Assembly: GCA_030849945.1 (NCBI GenBank)
Contig: JAVDKK010000001.1
Span: 1,922,001-1,986,000 of the forward strand
Length of the DNA stretch: 64,000 nt
Origin: Schauerella fraxinea
Lineage (GTDB): Bacteria > Pseudomonadota > Gammaproteobacteria > Burkholderiales > Burkholderiaceae_B
Direction: 5' to 3'
The notes beneath the pieces were generated by a model that made no database searches, was not told where the DNA came from, and saw nothing but the letters and a program-made list of their open reading frames with translations. The position numbers and the translations under genes were made by a program. This document shows, one piece after another, positions 9,154-16,579 of this stretch; positions within the stretch are counted from its first letter, which is position 1, and every line of letters starts with the position of its first letter.

Positions 9154-9693
9154 TCACAACGTCGAGAGATCGGGGAAGGGGCGTACGGGTTGCGTGCCGT
9201 CCCAATTGAGCGAAGCATCGCGAATCAGTTTGAAGAGTTTGCCCTTGGGGCCTGCCACTTCCGATAATTCGATCACCGTGCCGGGATGGGTTTCGGTGTC
9301 GAAATACACATAACGTCCGCGTTGCCCGACTTCGCCGCTCATGCCCACCGCCAGACCCTGCTGCGAGAGCCGTTCGAGATCGGCGTCGAAGTCTTCGGTC
9401 CAATAGGCCATATGCTGCAGCCCGGTGCGGCCGGCATCCAGGAAATCCTTGTACATCGACGGCGCATCGTTGCGTTGCTGGATCAATTCGATCTGCAAGG
9501 GGCCGGAGTTCGCCAGCGCGACCGAGACCTGAATGGGCGAGGGCGCGCCACGATAATGAAAATTCTCGACCGGCACGCGATCCGCATAAAACCACGGGCC
9601 AATACCCAGCGTTTCGCTCCAATAGGTCATGGCCTCGTGAATATCGTGCACCACGTAACCTGCCTGCCGCACTTCACCAAAAAAACGACTCAT
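9154..9693 (-). CDS. VOC (glyoxalase/bleomycin resistance/dioxygenase) superfamily metalloprotein
   Basis: This 179-residue protein has two beta-alpha-beta-beta-beta modules. The four expected metal ligands can be placed at H16 (VVHDI), E69 (QIELIQ), H94 (LQHMAYW) and E142 (TVIELSE). Family members include glyoxalase I, methylmalonyl-CoA epimerase and ring-cleaving dioxygenases, so the fold alone does not give the reaction. Its position between the TRAP permease and the RLP, with gaps of 26 and 4 bases, ties it to the same pathway. An epimerase or isomerase step on the imported sugar acid is the simplest guess. The start is the ATG at 9693 (MSRFFGEV); upstream residues in the open frame do not look like protein of this family. 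Confidence 0.88.
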   Translation of the reverse strand: MSRFFGEVRQAGYVVHDIHEAMTYWSETLGIGPWFYADRVPVENFHYRGAPSPIQVSVALANSGPLQIELIQQRNDAPSMYKDFLDAGRTGLQHMAYWTEDFDADLERLSQQGLAVGMSGEVGQRGRYVYFDTETHPGTVIELSEVAGPKGKLFKLIRDASLNWDGTQPVRPFPDLSTL

Positions 9694-9719
9694 GTCATGC
9701 CACCTTATCGATGCGTTGA

Positions 9720-11597
9720 TTACAGAAAACCGATCGAGATCCAGGGGATGAACGCCACCAGGAATACCCCGATGATGAGTGCGCTCAGATAACCCCACAT
9801 ATACGGAATCGCGTCGTCCGGATTGACCTTGCTGATGGCGCACGCGCCGTAATAGCCCACGCCGAAGGGCGGTGCGAAAAGGCCCACGCCCATCGAGAGA
9901 ATCACGACCATGGCGTAGTGCACTTCATGCACGCCCACGGCGCGCGCAATCGGAAACAGCAACGGACCGAACAGCACGATCGCGGGAATGCCTTCCAGCA
10001 CACTGCCCAGGATCACGAAGGCGATGATCGACACGATCAGAAAGCCGGTGGTGCCCCCCGGTAACGATGCCATGGTTGCGGCCAGATCGCGCGAGAAGCC
10101 CGATTGGGTAAGCCCCCAGGCCATGCCGGTGGCCGCACCCACGATGAAGATGATGGCGCCGGACAGCGCCGCTGTTTCGATCAGCATGGTGGGCAGTCGG
10201 CGCCAGTCGAATTGGCGATAGATCAGCAACCCGGCCAGTACGGAATAGGCAATGCCGATCGTGGACACCTCGGTGGCGGTCGCCACGCCTTCGACCACCG
10301 CGGCGCGAATCACGAACGGCAGGATCAGGGCGGGAATCGCGATGGCCATGGCCTTCAGGATCTCGCGTCCCGGTGAACGCGTGACGTGGCTCAGATCCTG
10401 ATGGCGCGTGCGGGCCCAGACGATCGCGCCCAACGTGATTCCCAGCACCACCGCGGGCAGCATGCCGCCGGTAAACAACGCCGCGATCGAAACGCCCGTG
10501 ACGGATCCGATCGTGATGAGGACGATACTGGGCGGAATGGTTTCGGTTTGCGCGCCGGTACACGCCAGCAGTGCCGCTAGGTCGCCGGGCTTGGATCCGC
10601 GTTTTTTCATTTCCGGAAACAGCGCCGGCGCCACAGCCGCCATGTCGGCCACCTTCGACCCCGAGATGCCCGACACCAGATACATCGCGCCGATCAGCAC
10701 ATACGACAGGCCGCCGCGCACGTGTCCCAAAAGGCTCGCCAGAAAGCCGATCATGGCGCGCGCCATGCCCGTCATCTCGATCAGCAAACCCAGGAAAATG
10801 AACATCGGCACAGCCAGCAGAATCAGGTGCGACATGCCCTCATCCATGCGGCCGACGATCACCATCAACGGCGTATGTGTGGTGAGCGCGAGATAGCCGA
10901 AGGTCGCCAATGCAAACGAAAACGCGATCGGCACGCCCATGAATACATTGGCCGCCACAACACCCACGAAGAAGATGATGAGGTTGAGTTTGCCCAGCGG
11001 CATCAAAAGCGGCTGCGCCAGCACAAACACCCCCACTACCGCCGCCACGATCAACACGGCCAGGCCGGCTTGGCGCAGGCTGCCCACGCGCAAAAGGCGC
11101 ACCACACCAACGATCAGCATCAGGCCGAACCCGGTGGGCAGCGCGGCCGCGCGCCAGGCGTTGGGGATTTCGAGCGCAGGCGTCACCACCACCGCTTCTT
11201 CGATCGCATAGTCGAGGGCTTGCGGAAACGCCATCGCCAGAAACGCCAGTGACGCGGCGATCGCCACCACGTCCAGCAGCGCGCGGGTGCTGGGCGAGAC
11301 GCGCGCCAGCAACGCCGTCATGCGCATGTGCTCGCCGCGGCGCAGCGCCACCACGGCGCCCAGCATCGACAACCACAGGAAAAGGATGGACGCGAGTTCA
11401 TCGGTCCAGACCAGCGGCGCGTGAAACACGTAGCGCGCAATCACGCCGGCCAACAACAGGATGATCTCGGCCACGACCAGGAGGGCGGCCGGCACTTCGG
11501 TGAGAAAACCCAACCAGCGATCCAGCGCCGCCAGCCGGGGGCGTTGAACCGGTTGGGCGCCGGGTTGCTGCTGGGTAAAGGCGGCGACGGCGTCCAT
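9720..11597 (-). CDS. dctQM: Fused TRAP transporter permease, DctQ-DctM
   Basis: This is an inner-membrane permease of a TRAP (tripartite ATP-independent periplasmic) sodium-driven importer. The 625-residue protein joins a DctQ-like small subunit (about residues 1-170, four membrane segments, with WTDELASILFLWLSMLGAVV) to a DctM-like large subunit (about 190-625). Typical large-subunit stretches are LAVPMFIFLGLLIE, ACTGAQTETIPPSIVLI and the terminal FAPPFGVGYYGA. Its stop is 26 bases before the VOC start and its ATG is 4 bases after dctP. Substrate specificity lies in the partner DctP. Fused QM subunits are known and common in this family. Confidence 0.94.
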   Translation of the reverse strand: MDAVAAFTQQQPGAQPVQRPRLAALDRWLGFLTEVPAALLVVAEIILLLAGVIARYVFHAPLVWTDELASILFLWLSMLGAVVALRRGEHMRMTALLARVSPSTRALLDVVAIAASLAFLAMAFPQALDYAIEEAVVVTPALEIPNAWRAAALPTGFGLMLIVGVVRLLRVGSLRQAGLAVLIVAAVVGVFVLAQPLLMPLGKLNLIIFFVGVVAANVFMGVPIAFSFALATFGYLALTTHTPLMVIVGRMDEGMSHLILLAVPMFIFLGLLIEMTGMARAMIGFLASLLGHVRGGLSYVLIGAMYLVSGISGSKVADMAAVAPALFPEMKKRGSKPGDLAALLACTGAQTETIPPSIVLITIGSVTGVSIAALFTGGMLPAVVLGITLGAIVWARTRHQDLSHVTRSPGREILKAMAIAIPALILPFVIRAAVVEGVATATEVSTIGIAYSVLAGLLIYRQFDWRRLPTMLIETAALSGAIIFIVGAATGMAWGLTQSGFSRDLAATMASLPGGTTGFLIVSIIAFVILGSVLEGIPAIVLFGPLLFPIARAVGVHEVHYAMVVILSMGVGLFAPPFGVGYYGACAISKVNPDDAIPYMWGYLSALIIGVFLVAFIPWISIGFL

Positions 11598-11601
11598 GGC
11601 G

Positions 11602-12615
11602 TCAGGCCAGCTTGCCGGACACGGCTTCGAGCAGGCCCCACGCTTGGTCGCCGAACTTGGTCTTCCATTCGGTGTAGAAGCCGGCGCGGCGCAGTGCCGC
11701 CTGGAACGAATCCGGGCTGGTGGTGTTGAACTTCAACCCTTTCGATTCCAGATCGGCCTGAATCGATTGATTCATCGTTTTGAGGTCGTCGCGTTGCTTC
11801 ACGCCCGCCTCGTTGAAGGCCGTTTCCCACAAGCGTTGCAGATCGGGCGGCAAGCGCTTGAACGCGCGGCCGTTGGCGATGAACCAGTAACCGTCCCAGA
11901 TGTGATTGGTGAGCGAGCAAAATTTCTGCACCTCATACAACTTGGCGGCCTGAATGATGGGCAAGGGATTCTCCTGCGCATCGACGATGCGTGTTTGCAG
12001 CGCCGAGTACACCTCGCTGAACTGCAGACTCGCGGGCGATGCCGACAGCGCCTTGAACATCGAGATGCTCAGCGGGCTCACCGGCACGCGAATCTTCGTG
12101 CCGTCCAGATCGGCCGCCGACGTAACCGGGCGATTGCTGGTGGTGGTCTGGCGAAAGCCGTTGTCCCACATTTTTTCGAAGGCATACAGATTGGCGCGGC
12201 CAATCGCCTCGCGCACATGGGCGCCCAGCGGGCCATCCATCGCTTGCCAGACCTGATCGTAATTGGCGAAGGCGAAGCCCACCGCGTTGATCGCGGCCAC
12301 AGGCACCACCGTGGCAATCACCAGCGCCGACGGCGTGAAGAGTTCGATGCCGCCATTGCGCACCTGCGACAACATATCGGTATCGCCGCCCAATTGGTTG
12401 TTCGGGAAGATGGTGATGTCCAGCCGGCCGTTCGACTCGCGCTTGATCCGGTCCACCGCTTCCTGCGACCGCACGTTCAACGGGTGCGTGATGGGCAGGT
12501 TGTTGGCGTACTTGAAGTTGAACTCGGCCGCGTGTGCGAACTTCGGAATGCCCAGATACATGGCGGGCGCGGCAGCCATCGCACGCAAGACGGTACGGCG
12601 CGTCATCGTAGACAT
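11602..12615 (-). CDS. dctP: TRAP transporter periplasmic solute receptor (DctP family)
   Basis: This 337-residue solute receptor is the first gene of the leftward operon. The N terminus MSTMTRRTVLRAMAAAPAMY has a twin arginine and a hydrophobic stretch, so export may be by Tat or Sec, with cleavage near FAHA. DctP-family features are NNLPITHPLN, GGIELFTPSA, the ligand-binding Arg in GTKIRVPVSP, and EVYSALQTRIVDAQENP, where the acidic Asp-Ala-Gln-Glu turn is typical. It is divergent from the LysR gene at 12853, which probably senses the imported compound. The ligand is likely a sugar acid, judging from the kinase and RLP downstream; this is inference. Confidence 0.94.
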   Translation of the reverse strand: MSTMTRRTVLRAMAAAPAMYLGIPKFAHAAEFNFKYANNLPITHPLNVRSQEAVDRIKRESNGRLDITIFPNNQLGGDTDMLSQVRNGGIELFTPSALVIATVVPVAAINAVGFAFANYDQVWQAMDGPLGAHVREAIGRANLYAFEKMWDNGFRQTTTSNRPVTSAADLDGTKIRVPVSPLSISMFKALSASPASLQFSEVYSALQTRIVDAQENPLPIIQAAKLYEVQKFCSLTNHIWDGYWFIANGRAFKRLPPDLQRLWETAFNEAGVKQRDDLKTMNQSIQADLESKGLKFNTTSPDSFQAALRRAGFYTEWKTKFGDQAWGLLEAVSGKLA

Positions 12616-12852
12616 GTTGTCTCTCTCCTCGGGGGGTTAAGCCGATGTGTGGTGTTCTAGATTTCGTGGGCCCGATCGAGCAGGCACCGTCACTTTATCG
12701 CGTGGCTTAGAATTGGTGAAACAGAAAATTCAGATCGATTAAGCGACACAGCAGATAAATCGAAAGTGAAGGTATGACTCTTGGCCGGCGGTCGTTGCCA
12801 TCAACGCGTTGAGCCGATATGCAGACCAACGTTACGGAGCCATCACGCCACG
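12616..12852. promoter_or_regulatory. Divergent promoter region dctP / lysR with candidate operator
   Basis: This 237-base gap between the TRAP operon and the LysR gene turns AT-rich at 12690-12780. It contains the inverted pair GAATT at 12710-12714 and AATTC at 12727-12731, separated by 12 bases, within a wider CTTA...TAAG frame (12706-12743). This fits the interrupted-dyad form of LysR-type binding sites. The exact site and both promoters are unproven. Confidence 0.5.
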
Positions 12853-13767
12853 ATGAAAGAGATCAATCTATCGACCCGCGATCTTCGTGCCTTCCTGGCG
12901 CTGGTCGATCAGCGCAGCTTTACGCGCGCCGCGCAGCAATGCAATTTGTCGCAGTCCGCGTTCAGCACGCAGATCCGCGCCATCGAAGATAGTCTGGGCG
13001 ACCGGCTCTTCGATCGCGACACGCGCAATGTGTCGCTCACACCGCAAGGCCAGGTGCTGGAGCAGTCGATCCGGCGCATGGTCACGGAATTCGACGAAAT
13101 GGTGGACGATTTTCGCGGACGTGCCGCGCGCGAAAAGGGTCGCGTGGCGGTTGCCGCGTTGCCGTCGGTCGCCTCGGGCTGGCTGCCGGGGATCGTCGCT
13201 GAATTTCGTCGCCGCTATCCCGGCATCGAGCTCCGGCTGGCCGATGTGCTGTCGGCGCCGTGTCTCGAATTGCTGCGCGCCGGACGCGTCGATTTTGCCT
13301 TGGCCTCATCCAATGTGCAGGCCAAGGATCTGCAGGCCGAATTGCTGTGCGAAGACCGATTTCACCTGGTGTGCCGTCGCGACGATCCGCTCGCCACTCA
13401 AGCCCGGGTTGGCCTGCGCGATTTGGCCGCCGCGCCATTTATCCATCTGGCGCGTTCGCATAGCGTGCGTCAGCAACTGGAGCTGGCTTTTCATCCGATG
13501 CCGCTCAATACGGTTCTTGAAGTGGAGCAGTTGGCCACGCTCACCGGCATGATCGCCGCCGGCATCGGCATCACGGTGGTACCGGCCTTGACGCTTTTCG
13601 AGTTCCAGCGCCCCGATCTGATCAGTCGCCCGATACGCGTGCGCGGGCTGGTGCGGCGTCTGTATCTGGTGCAGCGTCGTGGCACGGTGCTGTCGCCCGC
13701 CGCGCGCAGTCTCTACGATCTGATGCTCGAGCGCCGGCCTACCGGGCCTTCAGTGTCCACACCCTGA
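12853..13767 (+). CDS. LysR-family transcriptional regulator of the TRAP/RLP operon
   Basis: This 304-residue LysR regulator has an N-terminal winged helix-turn-helix (residues about 5-62, with SFTRAAQQCNLSQSAFSTQIR and the following LFDRDTRNVSLT) and a C-terminal periplasmic-binding-protein-like effector domain. The start is the ATG at 12853 (MKEINLST). The longer frame from 12781 adds 24 residues without family character. It is transcribed away from dctP, the classical layout for a LysR protein controlling its divergent neighbour, so it is the likely activator of the sugar-acid operon. The effector is unknown. Confidence 0.93.
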   Translation: MKEINLSTRDLRAFLALVDQRSFTRAAQQCNLSQSAFSTQIRAIEDSLGDRLFDRDTRNVSLTPQGQVLEQSIRRMVTEFDEMVDDFRGRAAREKGRVAVAALPSVASGWLPGIVAEFRRRYPGIELRLADVLSAPCLELLRAGRVDFALASSNVQAKDLQAELLCEDRFHLVCRRDDPLATQARVGLRDLAAAPFIHLARSHSVRQQLELAFHPMPLNTVLEVEQLATLTGMIAAGIGITVVPALTLFEFQRPDLISRPIRVRGLVRRLYLVQRRGTVLSPAARSLYDLMLERRPTGPSVSTP

Positions 13768-13884
13768 TCGGGCCACGTGCAAGGGGGTTGCCGCGATGTG
13801 CCGAACGCATCGCAACAGTTTCCACCCGCCTCTTGGCAGGGGCTGGCGGAAGCGCCGGATTTTGCGTCTACAATCCAAGGCGAT

Positions 13885-13959
13885 GTCGCCATAGGTAAAT
13901 GGATATACCCCGGTCCTCCTAAGACTGCATTGCAGGTTCGATTCCTGCTGGCGACACCA
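13885..13959 (+). tRNA. tRNA-Arg (anticodon CCU)
   Basis: A 75-base cloverleaf was read by hand. The acceptor GTCGCCA pairs with TGGCGAC. The D stem GGTA (13894-13897) pairs with TACC (13906-13909). The anticodon stem CGGTC/GACTG holds the loop CTCCTAA with anticodon CCT at 13918-13920. The T arm is GCAGG-TTCGATT-CCTGC. Discriminator A and an encoded CCA end at 13959. It reads AGG codons. It stands alone, and I saw no integrase nearby and no second copy of its 3' end. Confidence 0.95.
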
Positions 13960-14062
13960 CCCGTATTATCTGCGCGCACGCCGAGTTCATGCCCTTCGAG
14001 ACAAGGGTTGGCGTGCAGCGGCAACCCCGCGGTTTCTCGATAACAGTCCCTTAGGACGCCCA

Positions 14063-15277
14063 ATGAGCCCCACTGACAGCAAGCCCCTGCGCATCATCAT
14101 CATGGGGACGCTCGTTGTCCTGTTTGCCATGGGGGTACGCGCCACCTTCGGCCTTTTCATGCAGCCGGTCGGGCTGCAGAACGGCTGGGGCCGCGACGTG
14201 TTTTCGATCGCGTTCGCCATTCAAAACCTGGTGTGGGGCCTGTCGTGCATCGGCATGGGCATCATGGCCGACCGTTGGGGCGCAGGCCGCACCATGGCGC
14301 TCGGCGCCGTCATCTACATCGTCGGCCTGATCGGCATGTGCTTCGCCACCACCGAGCCGATGCTTTATCTCACGGCCGGCGTGCTCGTTGGCCTGGGGCA
14401 GGGCGGCGTCACGTTTCCCGTGATCTTGCCCGTGATCGCCCGCGCCGTGCCGCCGGCCTCGCGCAGCACGGCCATGGGCATCGCCAGCGCAGGCGGCTCG
14501 CTCGGCCAGTTTCTGATCGTGCCCTCGGGTCAATTCCTCATCAGTGGCTTTGATTGGACCGGCGCATTGTGGGTGTTGTCGGCGATGGTCGCGGTGATCC
14601 TGCCGCTGGCGTATTTCCTGCGCGGCAAGCCGGCGCCCGCCGCGCCAGGCGAACTGCACTTGTCGCTGGGCGGTGCGGTGCGTCAGGCCTTTCGGCATCC
14701 GTCGTTCCATTTTCTGTTCTGGAGCTATTTCGTCTGCGGCTTCCATACGGCCTTCATCACCTTGCACTTGCCGGCCTTCGTGACCGATAGCGGGTTGACG
14801 GCCACGCATGGCGCCACGGCGCTGGCGCTGATCGGTTTGTTCAACGTGGCCGGATCGTTCGGCGCGGGCAAGCTGGGCGGCAAGTACAGCAAGAAGCACC
14901 TGCTGGCCGGCATCTATTTTCTACGGGCATTCGGGATGGCTCTCGTCTTGTTTGTGCCGCTTACCCCGCTCGTGCTGTATGCATTTGCCGCGTGGATGGG
15001 TTTGTTCTGGCTGGGAACCGTGCCGCTCACGCAAGGCTTGATCGGCCAGATCTACGGGTTTCGCTATGCCGCCACGCTGTCGGGCATCGTGTTTCTCGGG
15101 CATCAGATCGGCAGCTTCATTGGCGTAGGCCTGGGGGGTTGGCTTTATTCCCGCACCGGCAGCTACGATGCCATGTGGTGGATCGGTCTGGTACTCGCCG
15201 TGGTGGCGGCGCTGTTGTGCTTTCCGGTGCGTGAGCAGGCGATTGCCGTTCGCATGCCCGCGCCGGCGGCGGCTTAG
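14063..15277 (+). CDS. MFS transporter (oxalate/formate-antiporter or monocarboxylate-like)
   Basis: This is a 404-residue major facilitator with about twelve membrane segments. Motif A occurs in MADRWGAGRTMALG after helix 2, and there is a central break around residues 190-210 (RGKPAPAAPGE). MGVRATFGLFMQPV in helix 1 and the GLGQGGVTFPV region resemble carriers for monocarboxylates and related acids. It follows the tRNA by about 100 bases, with an AGGA element ahead of the ATG, and is followed within 3 bases by a small membrane-protein gene. The substrate is not deducible. Confidence 0.9.
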   Translation: MSPTDSKPLRIIIMGTLVVLFAMGVRATFGLFMQPVGLQNGWGRDVFSIAFAIQNLVWGLSCIGMGIMADRWGAGRTMALGAVIYIVGLIGMCFATTEPMLYLTAGVLVGLGQGGVTFPVILPVIARAVPPASRSTAMGIASAGGSLGQFLIVPSGQFLISGFDWTGALWVLSAMVAVILPLAYFLRGKPAPAAPGELHLSLGGAVRQAFRHPSFHFLFWSYFVCGFHTAFITLHLPAFVTDSGLTATHGATALALIGLFNVAGSFGAGKLGGKYSKKHLLAGIYFLRAFGMALVLFVPLTPLVLYAFAAWMGLFWLGTVPLTQGLIGQIYGFRYAATLSGIVFLGHQIGSFIGVGLGGWLYSRTGSYDAMWWIGLVLAVVAALLCFPVREQAIAVRMPAPAAA

Positions 15278-15280
15278 ATC

Positions 15281-15523
15281 ATGCGGCGCCACACGCGCGA
15301 CCGTGTGCCTGACCCCGTGCCCGCCGGTGCGCCTGTTGAGCCGCCTATCGACATGTCCGTCGAAACATCGGTCGACGGCCTGGCATGGTCACGGGTGCCC
15401 CGCGGATGGCGATGGACGACGTACGTTGCCGTTGGCACTGTGCTGGCGCTCGGCTTCTGGGCGTATCAATCGCCCGAGATGCGAATCAATTGGGAGGCGG
15501 TCGCCGCGCTCTGCGGATTTTGA
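15281..15523 (+). CDS. Small hypothetical single-span membrane protein
   Basis: This 80-residue open frame begins three bases after the MFS stop, so it would be translated as part of the same message. It has a Pro-rich, charged N-terminal half (about residues 1-40) and one hydrophobic helix (TTYVAVGTVLALGFWAY, about 46-63), then a short acidic/polar tail. I do not recognise a family. Tight spacing and a plausible membrane helix support a real gene, but no independent evidence of coding is visible. Confidence 0.5.
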   Translation: MRRHTRDRVPDPVPAGAPVEPPIDMSVETSVDGLAWSRVPRGWRWTTYVAVGTVLALGFWAYQSPEMRINWEAVAALCGF

Positions 15524-15531
15524 TGGACGGA

Positions 15532-15561
15532 TTGGTCAGTAGCGAATACTGTTCGTATAAT
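15532..15561 (+). promoter_or_regulatory. Sigma-70-type promoter in gene-free AT-rich region
   Basis: The -35 element is TTGGTC (15532-15537). The -10 is a perfect TATAAT (15556-15561), with an 18-base spacer. Transcription would start near 15568 and run into the terminator at 15732, with no ORF between. Confidence 0.5.
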
Positions 15562-15567
15562 TGTATA

Positions 15568-15767
15568 TTCAGCTTCTTGTCATTAAAACGCGACCGAACG
15601 TTAATATCGTGTCGACCCATCAATAATTAAGCCGTATTCAGCTTTATATTAATTCGATTACAAAAAACTTAAAGCCTACTGTTCTGCTCAAGCTTCGCGC
15701 GCTTTTACCTTCACCACGCGGATAATCATTTGGCCTTCTGTCGACACAGAAGGCCTTTTGCGTTTTT
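15568..15767 (+). ncRNA. Candidate small RNA (about 200 nt) between promoter and terminator
   Basis: The segment lies between a good promoter (TATAAT at 15556-15561) and a strong terminator (15732-15767). It contains no ATG and no credible reading frame on the plus strand. It is far more AT-rich than its surroundings and carries TATTCAGCTT twice, at about 15565 and 15634. I do not recognise an RNA family. It could instead be remnant leader sequence or a decayed gene. Confidence 0.35.
15732..15767 (+). terminator. Strong Rho-independent terminator not following a gene
   Basis: A perfect 10-bp stem (GGCCTTCTGT at 15732-15741 with ACAGAAGGCC at 15746-15755) and a CGAC loop are followed by TTTTGCGTTTTT. 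The T run is only on the plus-strand side, so it terminates rightward transcription. The nearest upstream ORF ends at 15523. Confidence 0.88.
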
Positions 15768-15859
15768 AAGCGCAGATGGTGTTGTCGCGATCCTCTCTGC
15801 CATTATCGAAATGACGTGTTTGGCTCCCGTGACGACGCGGACTGTTCACGGAGACTTAC

Positions 15860-16576
15860 ATGACAGAAGATACGCGACCGCGCAGACGCTTCCTGCAGGC
15901 GCTGGCGATCGTTCCTGCCTCGACCATGGCAGCGGGTGGCGCGCTTACGCAAGTGGCCTGTAGCAACGAGGCGCCGATTGCGCGCCAGGATAATAAAGCG
16001 TATTCCCCCACGTACTTCTCCAAGCAGGAGTGGGCGTTCATCAACGCCGCCGTCGATCATTTGATTCCGGCCGACGATTACGGCCCAGGTGCGATCCAGG
16101 CCGGCGTGCCCGAGTTCATCGATCGGCAAATGGAAATGCCCTATGGGCACGGCAAGCTCTGGTATATGCAGGGGCCGTTTCATCCCGATTCCATCCCGGA
16201 GATGGGTTATCAGATCAATCAGAGTCCGCGCGAAGCATATCGGCATGGCATTCAGGATTGCGACACCTGGTGCAAAAAAACGCACGGCAAGGTGTTTGTC
16301 GAACTCGACCGGCCGACGCAGGAACAAGTACTGAAAGATGTGCAGGCGGGCAAACCCGATTTCGAATCGATTCCGGCCAAAACCTTCTTCGATTATCTGC
16401 TTTCCAATACCAAGGAAGGATTTCTCGCGGATCCCATATACGGCGGCAACAAGGGCATGGTGGGCTGGAAACTCGTCGGCTTTCCAGGCGCTCGCGGCGA
16501 CTACATGGATTGGGTCGACCAGCCGAATGCGAAGTATCCGTATGGACCAGTATCGATTTCCGGGGAAAAGGGCTAA
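15860..16576 (+). CDS. Gluconate 2-dehydrogenase subunit 3 family protein (gamma subunit)
   Basis: This is the small subunit of a membrane-bound three-component dehydrogenase (gluconate, 2-ketogluconate or sorbitol type). The 238-residue protein has a twin-arginine signal (RPRRRFLQALAIVP), which by family knowledge carries the folded flavoprotein partner across the membrane. Conserved subunit-3 features include FINAAVDHLIPADDYGPGA and GNKGMVGWKLVGFPGARGDY. It is the first of three genes with gaps of 3 and 11 bases. The operon start lies about 90 bases downstream of the terminator at 15732. Confidence 0.93.
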   Translation: MTEDTRPRRRFLQALAIVPASTMAAGGALTQVACSNEAPIARQDNKAYSPTYFSKQEWAFINAAVDHLIPADDYGPGAIQAGVPEFIDRQMEMPYGHGKLWYMQGPFHPDSIPEMGYQINQSPREAYRHGIQDCDTWCKKTHGKVFVELDRPTQEQVLKDVQAGKPDFESIPAKTFFDYLLSNTKEGFLADPIYGGNKGMVGWKLVGFPGARGDYMDWVDQPNAKYPYGPVSISGEKG

Positions 16577-16579
16577 GCG

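Noticed and set aside
13885..13959. tRNA-Arg(CCU) as an integration site for a genomic island
   Set aside because: No integrase, no repeated 3' tRNA end within the window, and neighbouring genes have ordinary composition.
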